Below, piece after piece: positions 42,571-49,627 of a stretch of 64,000 bases of DNA (within the stretch, counting starts at the first letter, position 1; every line of letters starts with the position of its first letter). The stretch spans positions 248,001 to 312,000 of the forward strand of contig NZ_JAPMXC010000001.1 in the NCBI RefSeq assembly GCF_026624755.1, written 5' to 3'. The notes beneath the pieces are model-generated. The model had not been told where the DNA came from, did not search any database, and worked only from the letters and a program-made list of their open reading frames with translations. Both the position numbers and the translations under genes were made by a program. This DNA comes from Robbsia betulipollinis (lineage in GTDB: Bacteria; Pseudomonadota; Gammaproteobacteria; Burkholderiales; Burkholderiaceae).

Positions 42571-43101
42571 ATGGACGTAATGCACCTGGAACGGCTGATC
42601 GCGTGCCTCGGGCACGGCGACGTGGCGGAAGTCGAATGGCAGGAAGCGGATTTCCATTTGCGATTGTCGATGCCGGCACGCCACCGCACGGCCGCGCCTC
42701 CGGCGCACGCCCCTGACCGCGCGCAAGCGCTGCCGGCGTACGGCGCCCCCGCCGCCGTGCATTCGACGACGCCCACGGCGGACACGATGCGGGTCACCGT
42801 GCGGGCCACGTCGCCCGGCATTTTTCTGAGCGATCATCCCGATCGGGAAGCGTTCGCGGCGACGCGTATTGCGCCGGACGGCGGCGTACGCCTGCGCGCG
42901 GGAGAGATGATCGGCTTGTTGCAGGCCGGCCCGCTCTATCTGCCCGTGACCATGCCCGCCGACGGCGCGCTGAGCCGGTGCATCGCCACGCCCGGCACGG
43001 TCGTGGGCTACGGACAGGCACTTTTCGAAATCAGCGCCAACGCGCCGCGGGAAGCGCAGGAAGCGCAGGAAGCGCAAGCGCACAGGGGAGAAACATCATG
43101 A
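42571..43101 (+). CDS. Biotinyl-domain-like carrier protein without any lysine
   Basis: This 176-residue protein resembles AccB in layout: an N-terminal helical stretch (MHLERLIACLGHGDVAEVEW, about 4-23), a Pro/Ala linker and a C-terminal half-barrel (about 74-155, ATSPGIFLSDHP, VTMPADGALSRC, GQALFEI). The EAMK motif is absent: the turn where it should be reads AGPLYLP (119-125), and the whole protein contains no lysine, so it cannot be biotinylated. Its tail contains a 9-bp repeat coding for EAQ. ATGs at 42571 and 42580 are both possible. It overlaps pxpA by four bases. It may be a structural subunit. Confidence 0.85.
   Translation: MDVMHLERLIACLGHGDVAEVEWQEADFHLRLSMPARHRTAAPPAHAPDRAQALPAYGAPAAVHSTTPTADTMRVTVRATSPGIFLSDHPDREAFAATRIAPDGGVRLRAGEMIGLLQAGPLYLPVTMPADGALSRCIATPGTVVGYGQALFEISANAPREAQEAQEAQAHRGETS
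43051..43077 (+). repeat. In-frame 9-bp repeat (GAAGCGCAG)
   Basis: Three copies of GAAGCGCAG, the last with a final A, run in frame at the end of the carrier-like gene and code for Glu-Ala-Gln units. The tail is beyond the folded domain. Confidence 0.85.
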
Positions 43102-43862
43102 AAATCGACCTGAACGCCGATCTCGGGGAAGGGTATGGTCCATGGAAAATGGGCGACGACGAAGCGCTGCTGGATGTCATCACCTCCGCCAACGTGGCCT
43201 GCGGCTATCATGCGGGCGACCCCGTCATCATGGACCGCGTCGTGCGCGCCGCGGCGCACCGCGGCATCGATGTCGGCGCGCATGTGGGTTTTCCGGACCT
43301 CCTGGGATTCGGCAGGCGGCAGATGCAGGCCGACCCGGCGGAGCTGTCGCGCTATGTGCTGTATCAACTGGGCGCGCTGGCCGCCATCGCCAAGGTTGCC
43401 GGTACGCGCGTCGGACATCTGAGCTTCCATGGCGCGCTCGGCAATATGTCCGCCGTGGACTATCAACTCGCCGCCCCGATGGTGCAGGCGGTCGCCGCCT
43501 TCGATCCGTCGATCACGATCTGCGCCACCACCGACACGCAGATCGAAGTCGCCGCCCGGGAATGCGGGCTGCGCGTCGCCAATGCCTTTCTCGCCGATCG
43601 CGCCTACGAGAACGACGGCACGCTCGTATCGCGTAAAAAGGCGGGCGCCGTCATCGAGTCGCCCGCGGCCGTCCTCGCTCGCGTCGAACAGTTGATCGCG
43701 GACGGCACGGTGACCACGATCGATGGCCAGCGTCTCGCCATCGACGTGCAACAGATCCTGGTGCACGGCGATACCCCGGGGGCGGTCGATCTCGCCAGGG
43801 CGGTCCGCCGGAGCATCGAATCCCACGGCGGCGAGGTGGCGCCGCTGTCGGCGCTTTTCTGA
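43098..43862 (+). CDS. pxpA: 5-oxoprolinase subunit PxpA (LamB/YcsF family)
   Basis: This 254-residue cytoplasmic protein starts MKIDLNADLGEGYGPWKMGDD (given in part), the fixed opening of LamB/YcsF proteins. It also has the region NVACGYHAGDP, with the metal-binding Asp/His residues, and VGAHVGFPD. With PxpB and PxpC it completes 5-oxoprolinase. It overlaps the carrier-like gene by ATGA and is followed, 86 bp on, by the SDR gene. Length matches the family (about 250). Confidence 0.95.
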   Translation: MKIDLNADLGEGYGPWKMGDDEALLDVITSANVACGYHAGDPVIMDRVVRAAAHRGIDVGAHVGFPDLLGFGRRQMQADPAELSRYVLYQLGALAAIAKVAGTRVGHLSFHGALGNMSAVDYQLAAPMVQAVAAFDPSITICATTDTQIEVAARECGLRVANAFLADRAYENDGTLVSRKKAGAVIESPAAVLARVEQLIADGTVTTIDGQRLAIDVQQILVHGDTPGAVDLARAVRRSIESHGGEVAPLSALF

Positions 43863-43948
43863 CACGGCCTCGCGGCCGCCTTGCGGCTTGGGTCCGCATG
43901 CCACGCGGCACCCAGGCCGCGTCTCAATCGATTTTTTCAGGAGTTCGC

Positions 43949-44692
43949 ATGCCCTTTTCCGATTATCACACCGCCCTCGTGACCGGCGCCTCCACCGGCA
44001 TCGGCGCGGCGATCGTCGAGCGTTTTTGCCGGGAAGGCCTCGAGGTCCACGCCGTCGCCCGCAGCGCGGACCTGCTGAAGGATCTCGCGGCGCGTACCGG
44101 CTGCATTCCCCACGCGCTGGATGTGTGCGACCTGACCGCCATGACCGCGCTGACGCAGGAGGTTCCCTTCGACGTCGTCGTGAACAACGCCGGCGTCTCG
44201 CGCAAGGGGTCGATCCTCGATGCCCAGGTGGACGACATCGACGTGCAGGTCGAGGTCAATCTGCAGGCGGTGCTGCATATCGTACGCCTGACGATGCCGG
44301 GAATGGTCGCACGGGACCGCGGGCATATCGTCAATATTTCGTCGATCGCGGCGATCTACAACTTCGGCGGGAACTCGATCTATCACGCGACCAAGGCCGC
44401 GATCCACGCCCTGTCGCGCCAGTTGCGCGTCGACGCGACCGGCCGGCGCGTGCGCATCACCGAAATCTGTCCGGGCCGGGTCGCGACCGACATCTTCGGC
44501 CATGTGTCGGGCGACGTCGAAGCCGCGCGCAGGCAGTTCATCGATGGCTTCGAACTGCCCTTGCCCGGCGATATCGCCGACGCGATCGCGTTCGCGATCG
44601 CCGCACCACTCGCGGTCAATATCAGCAACATGGAAATACTGCCGACCTTGCAGGTACCGGGCGGGCTGACCACGGTCAAGCGGGACGACTGA
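43949..44692 (+). CDS. Short-chain dehydrogenase/reductase
   Basis: This 247-residue NAD(P)-dependent oxidoreductase has the classical SDR motifs: TGASTGIG (residues 12-19), NNAGVSRKG, catalytic Ser in NISSIAA, and YHATKAA with Tyr and Lys. The segment ITEICPGRVATDIFG and the overall sequence resemble YdfG/serine-3-dehydrogenase-like enzymes. A good AGGAG site precedes the ATG at 43949. It probably belongs to the end of the pxp operon. Substrate unknown; a hydroxy amino acid is a reasonable guess. Confidence 0.9.
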   Translation: MPFSDYHTALVTGASTGIGAAIVERFCREGLEVHAVARSADLLKDLAARTGCIPHALDVCDLTAMTALTQEVPFDVVVNNAGVSRKGSILDAQVDDIDVQVEVNLQAVLHIVRLTMPGMVARDRGHIVNISSIAAIYNFGGNSIYHATKAAIHALSRQLRVDATGRRVRITEICPGRVATDIFGHVSGDVEAARRQFIDGFELPLPGDIADAIAFAIAAPLAVNISNMEILPTLQVPGGLTTVKRDD

Positions 44693-45055
44693 TACGCAGC
44701 GACCGCGCGACGGGTCCCTCGCCTCCCTCCCGAGGCGAAGCGGGCGGCGTCTTCGCGGCACGCCGCTCGCCTCCCGGCATCCCAGGACCGCTCGACAGGG
44801 TCCTGCGCCCCGCTCTCGTGCGCCGCTGCCGCCACGCCGCACCATGACGTTCCCGCAACGTCACCGAAGACCACCCGTTCGCCTATTTTAAGATTATTTA
44901 GGGTTGTTTTCCGCGAAGAAGCATTCATCGACGAAACTTATCGCGCCAGACGAAAGCCATCTACAACACGTATTTTTCGCGCGCTAGCATCGGTCTGTCC
45001 ATCAATCGTGCGGCAAGAACACGCAACGGCCCATCGCCTACAGGATTTTTTTCAG
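44693..45055. other. Intergenic region between the SDR and the amino-acid importer
   Basis: This 363-bp gap holds no gene I can support. It has two hairpins that may end the pxp-SDR transcript: TCGCCTC-N6-GAGGCGA (44719-44738) and CAGGACC-N9-GGTCCTG (44783-44805). They are followed by the perfect palindrome TGACGTT-N5-AACGTCA (44845-44863) and an AT-rich stretch (about 44880-44965) that should contain the importer's promoter. AGGA at 45042-45045 is the ribosome site for the permease gene. Confidence 0.6.
44845..44863. promoter_or_regulatory. Perfect inverted repeat, candidate operator
   Basis: TGACGTT (44845-44851) and AACGTCA (44857-44863) form a perfect palindrome with a 5-base centre, just upstream of the AT-rich promoter region of the amino-acid importer. 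Its short spacer and position suit a dimeric regulator site; no T-run follows, so a terminator is less likely. Confidence 0.45.
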
Positions 45056-45757
45056 ATGAAACTTCATTTCGACGTGGGCGCCGTATTGCAGGGCAGCGAC
45101 GGGACGCGCTTTGCGCAGGGCCTGCTCCTGACGCTGGAGATCGCCCTGGCGGCATGGCTGCTGGCGATGTTGCTCGGCGTCGCGCTCGCCTGCCTGAGAC
45201 TGACGCGAAACCGCATCGCCGCCGCGGCGGTCGCCGGATTCGTTGCCTACCATCGCAACGTTCCCATGCTCGTGCAGGTGCTTTTCTGGTATTTCGGCAT
45301 TTCCACCATCCTGCCGACCGGCATGCAGAATCTGCTGAACGACTATAACGGGCAGGCCATCTTTTCCGTGATCGCGATCGGCTGCTGCAGCGGGGCCTAT
45401 CTCTGCGAAGACATTCGCAGCGGCCTGCGCTCCATTCCCGCCGGCCAGTTCGAGGCAAGCCGCGCGCTCGGCCTCAACTTCGCGCGCTCGATGCGCTTCG
45501 TCATCCTGCCGCAGGCGCTGCGCAACGCGATTCCATCGATGATCAACCACACGGTGCTGTTGTTCAAGAACACGAGCCTGGCAATGGCGATCGGGGCGGC
45601 GGAACTGACCTATACGTCCCGCGCGATCGAGAACGAGACCTTCCTGTCGTTCGAGACCTACTTCGTGGCCACCGTCCTGTATCTCGCCATCTCCTTGCTC
45701 GTCATGGGCGCCGGCGCCATGCTCGAACAGCGGGTCCGCCTCGCGGGAGCGCGCTGA
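45056..45757 (+). CDS. Polar amino-acid ABC transporter permease 1
   Basis: This 233-residue inner-membrane permease of the HisM/GltJ type has about five helices. Its EAA loop, EASRALGLNFARSMRFVILPQ, contacts the ATPase. The start is the ATG at 45056, after AGGA; an in-frame start at 45008 lacks a ribosome site. It begins the permease-permease-ATPase-binding protein operon and ends two bases before the next permease. Confidence 0.94.
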   Translation: MKLHFDVGAVLQGSDGTRFAQGLLLTLEIALAAWLLAMLLGVALACLRLTRNRIAAAAVAGFVAYHRNVPMLVQVLFWYFGISTILPTGMQNLLNDYNGQAIFSVIAIGCCSGAYLCEDIRSGLRSIPAGQFEASRALGLNFARSMRFVILPQALRNAIPSMINHTVLLFKNTSLAMAIGAAELTYTSRAIENETFLSFETYFVATVLYLAISLLVMGAGAMLEQRVRLAGAR

Positions 45758-45759
45758 TC

Positions 45760-46527
45760 ATGTGGCAAATTCTCCACGACAACTGGGAATTGCTGCTCAT
45801 CGGCCAGTATCCTCACGGGCCGGTCGGCGGCATCGTGTTGACGATCCTGCTCTCGATCAGCGCGCTCGTGATCGCTTTTCCGCTGGGTGTGCTGGTGGCC
45901 ATGGCCCGCGTCAGCTCCTTTCCGCTCGTGCGGGCCGCGGCCACGGGCTACGTCTACACGATCCGCGGCATTCCGTTGCTGATGATCGTCTTCTGGCTGT
46001 ATTTCCTGGTGCCCGTGTTCACCGGATTCCCGGTCACCGGTTTCGTCACCATGCTCTGCGCCCTGGTGGTCTACGATGCCGCCTACCTCGGCGAGATCAT
46101 TCGCTCCGGCATTCAGGCGCTGCCCCGGGGACAGGTCGAGGGAGCCCGCGCGCTGGGCCTGAGCTATCTGAAGACGATGCGGCTCATCATCCTGCCGCAG
46201 GCGCTGTACAACGTCGTGCCCAGCATGGTGACGCAATGGGTATCGACGATCAAGGAAACGTCGCTGGGCTACATCATCAACGTGCAGGAAATTTCCTTTG
46301 CCGCCGATCAGATCAACAACCGGCTGATGACCAGGCCCTTCGCGGTATATCTGATCCTGGCGATGAGTTATTTCGCACTCTGCTACGCGCTCACCCAGCT
46401 CGCGCAATATCTCGAAAAACGCATCACGAAAAGGCGCGATGGTCGCCGCCGCGCCAGGGCCACGGGTCTCGAACCGGCTGCCGGATCGTCCAGGCTTCGC
46501 AACACCGCGGCGATCGCCGACAACTGA
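45760..46527 (+). CDS. Polar amino-acid ABC transporter permease 2
   Basis: This 255-residue inner-membrane permease of the GltK/HisQ type has about five helices. Its EAA loop is EGARALGLSYLKTMRLIILPQ (given in part), and TIRGIPLLMIVFWLYFLVP is typical of the glutamate/aspartate branch. The C-terminal 30 residues are basic and hydrophilic and extend beyond the family norm. It forms the channel with the permease encoded just upstream. Confidence 0.94.
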   Translation: MWQILHDNWELLLIGQYPHGPVGGIVLTILLSISALVIAFPLGVLVAMARVSSFPLVRAAATGYVYTIRGIPLLMIVFWLYFLVPVFTGFPVTGFVTMLCALVVYDAAYLGEIIRSGIQALPRGQVEGARALGLSYLKTMRLIILPQALYNVVPSMVTQWVSTIKETSLGYIINVQEISFAADQINNRLMTRPFAVYLILAMSYFALCYALTQLAQYLEKRITKRRDGRRRARATGLEPAAGSSRLRNTAAIADN

Positions 46528-46566
46528 AACCACAGGCAGCTGCCGCGCCGCACGGAGGTCACCGAT

Positions 46567-47295
<729 letters not shown>

Positions 47296-47325
47296 TCCCA
47301 CCATCGCCAATAGGGAGTCTCATCG

Positions 47326-48171
47326 ATGAAGTCAGCCGAAATGAAGCCGGTATGGATGATCGCAGCAGTCTTGCTGCTCACCAGCGCTGCGGCATCCGCG
47401 GATCAACTCAGCGACATCAGGCAGAAAGGCGCCGTCAGTTGCGGGGTCTATTCGAATGTCGAGCCCTTCTCCTACCCGGATCCGCAATCCCGGGAACTCG
47501 TCGGCATGGACGTCGACCTGTGTCGCGCGTTGGCCAAGCGTCTGAACGTCAAAGCGGCGCTGCAGCCGCTGTCGGTCGAAGCGCGCGTGCCGCAGTTGAA
47601 GCTGGGCCGCGTCGACATGGTGATCGCCAACCTGGCCTACACCAAGACGCGCGCCTCGCAGATCGATTTCAGCGACGCCTATTATTCGACCAAGGAAGTG
47701 CTGGTCGTCAAGAAAGACAATGCGAACAAGACGCTGGCCGATCTGGCCGGTCAGCGTTTCAGCGCGACCGACGGCTCCACGTCCGCACAGTCGATTCCGC
47801 TGTCGATCAAGGACGGCAAAGCCGTGACGTTCCACGACACCAGTTCGGCGTTCACCGCGCTCGAGCAGAACAAGGTGCAAGGTTTCGTCACGAATCAGAT
47901 GACCGCACGGCAGATACAGTCGCAAGTCAAGGATACGGACGGCGCCGTCGCCATCCTCAAGGAACCCATGCTGATCGAACCGATCGCCGTGGGTTTGCCG
48001 CAAGGCCAGCCCGCCTTGAAAGACGCGGTGAACGCGGCGCTCGTCGATATGGACAAGAACGGCGAGATGCAACAGATTTTCGACAAATGGCTGGGGCCGA
48101 AAACGAAATACGGTCTGGTTCGCGCGGACAAGGTGACGCCCATCGCGCAACTCAAGTTCACCCCCGTTTAG
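47326..48171 (+). CDS. Polar amino-acid binding protein of the importer
   Basis: This 281-residue periplasmic protein (SBP_bac_3, GltI/HisJ-like) has a signal peptide (MKPVWMIAAVLLLTSAAASA after a five-residue leader). It also carries GMDVDLCRALAKRLN, RVDMVIANLAYTKTRASQIDFS and a late FDKWLGPKTKYGL. It delivers the ligand to the permeases upstream. The ATG at 47326 follows GGGAG; a second ATG at 47341 gives a more usual signal peptide. Ligand is probably glutamate, aspartate or a related amino acid, which would suit the neighbouring 5-oxoproline locus. Confidence 0.93.
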   Translation: MKSAEMKPVWMIAAVLLLTSAAASADQLSDIRQKGAVSCGVYSNVEPFSYPDPQSRELVGMDVDLCRALAKRLNVKAALQPLSVEARVPQLKLGRVDMVIANLAYTKTRASQIDFSDAYYSTKEVLVVKKDNANKTLADLAGQRFSATDGSTSAQSIPLSIKDGKAVTFHDTSSAFTALEQNKVQGFVTNQMTARQIQSQVKDTDGAVAILKEPMLIEPIAVGLPQGQPALKDAVNAALVDMDKNGEMQQIFDKWLGPKTKYGLVRADKVTPIAQLKFTPV

Positions 48172-48344
48172 TATCACTTTCGCGCCATTCCGTCGTGCGG
48201 GCAAGCGGCGCCGGCCGGCCCGTGGACGCTGCGGCATATCCGGCGGAGCCGTTTCCCGGAACTACGTGATTCGATACATTTCTTCGTGATCCGCGCTTCG
48301 CCGTTTGCACTCGCACTCAAACTGGGCGATTTGGAGATGACGTC

Positions 48345-49607
48345 ATGGACCGACTGAATGCATCGTCGCCGCGCCCCGTTCCTGCCGATCCGGACCCAAT
48401 GCAGGACAGGCACCCGGCGCAGCCGTCCGCTACCGCATCGTCCAGAGGGCGAACGATGAGCAGCACACTCGACCTCTCGACGAAGCGGTCGCCGTCACCC
48501 GCATCGAAAGCCGACTCGAAGCGACGTTCGCCCACCACCCTGCCGCATGAGCTGCTAGGCTCCATCACATCGTACGTGAAAGGTCGGTCGACGGTGGCCC
48601 TGGCGCGTACGTCAAAGGAGATGAACGCGTTCGTATCGCCTGAGCTGGATAGCGCGCGGCTGGTGGATCGCGCAGAGCGCGCGGGTAGAGCCCGCGACCT
48701 GGCACCCCTGTACGCGGACACGCCCGACGACGCGCCGACACCGGGACATCCCCAGGGCCAGCCCAATGCGATTGCGAGATTGCCGGCTTATCAGCAAGCC
48801 GAGCCGAGAGCGGCGGTGGCCGCGAAGCTGGTCGACCTGGCGCGGCCCCTGGGCGGCCCCAACGCGGATTCTTTCCAGGATTTCACCGTATTCCTCGAGA
48901 TCGCGTCTCTGCTCAGAACCCTTCCCGACGAGGAAAAACTACCCGTCCTCGCGGTGTTGGCGGCCAAATCGGCGTTCATTGGTCATGATTCCGGCGAGGC
49001 GGGAGCGGCGCATCATAGTATTGCGGAGATGATCGAGAACGCGCCCCCGGCGTCGCAACCCGCACTTTGGAAAGCGCTGGCCGGCAACGTTCCCGAGCTG
49101 TCGCAGGATGATATGCCGCAGGCCTTCACCGATATGCTCGAGATGATGGAAAGGACGGGTCCGTCACCGGCGTTGCGGGGCGACTTGCTGAAGCTGATCA
49201 CGCCCGCCCTCTCCTTGTTCCATCCGGATGAACTACTGGACAGAAGCGATTCACTCATCCATGCCGCGAACGATTTGCCGGAGGATCTGCGCGACGGTGT
49301 ACAAGACCAGATATTGAAGAACCTCGCGCGGTGTGTCGTCGACATGGGGAGGGATCGCGTGCCGGCCACATTGTCGTATATGCTCCGATTGGTCGAGCAG
49401 CGCGACCCTTCCCCAACGCGCCAGGAGGAGTTGCTGAAGAACATGTTCGCTTCCTCCATCCTCGCGTTTGAATCGAACGACGACCGTGCGGAGGCAGCCG
49501 ACGCGCTTATTCACGCCGCGGAAGGGTTGCCCGGGAACCATCGCGACGGTATTCAGGCGCATATCCAGGCAACGATGGCCCAGGGCGCGACCTTGCCCGG
49601 CGGTTGA
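48345..49607 (+). CDS. F-box-like protein with internal repeats, candidate secreted effector
   Basis: I do not recognise a family for this 420-residue protein. Residues 1-65 are rich in Ser, Pro and Arg and look disordered, as in type III secretion signals. Residues 66-97 (LPHELLGSITSYVKG, then VALARTSKEMNAFV) match the spacing of eukaryotic F-box motifs. The rest is helical and contains two related units of about 68 residues (262-329 and 343-413) with shared blocks GPSP/DPSP, LLK, LIHAA and LP..RDG. No signal peptide or membrane helix. It stands alone after the amino-acid importer. A host ubiquitin-ligase mimic is inference; a bacterial helical-repeat protein is the alternative. Confidence 0.75.
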   Translation: MDRLNASSPRPVPADPDPMQDRHPAQPSATASSRGRTMSSTLDLSTKRSPSPASKADSKRRSPTTLPHELLGSITSYVKGRSTVALARTSKEMNAFVSPELDSARLVDRAERAGRARDLAPLYADTPDDAPTPGHPQGQPNAIARLPAYQQAEPRAAVAAKLVDLARPLGGPNADSFQDFTVFLEIASLLRTLPDEEKLPVLAVLAAKSAFIGHDSGEAGAAHHSIAEMIENAPPASQPALWKALAGNVPELSQDDMPQAFTDMLEMMERTGPSPALRGDLLKLITPALSLFHPDELLDRSDSLIHAANDLPEDLRDGVQDQILKNLARCVVDMGRDRVPATLSYMLRLVEQRDPSPTRQEELLKNMFASSILAFESNDDRAEAADALIHAAEGLPGNHRDGIQAHIQATMAQGATLPGG

Positions 49608-49627
49608 GTGCACCGCCAGGTACGCCG

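Noticed and set aside
44719-44805. Small gene in the gap between the SDR and the importer
   Set aside because: Open frames there are short, lack ribosome sites and overlap hairpins; I treat the gap as non-coding.
48172-48344. Possible hrp/PIP box upstream of the F-box-like gene
   Set aside because: TTCG occurs at 48270, 48283 and 48297, but no pair has the 15-16 bp spacing needed for a TTCG-N16-TTCG or related box, so a type III regulon link is not claimed.
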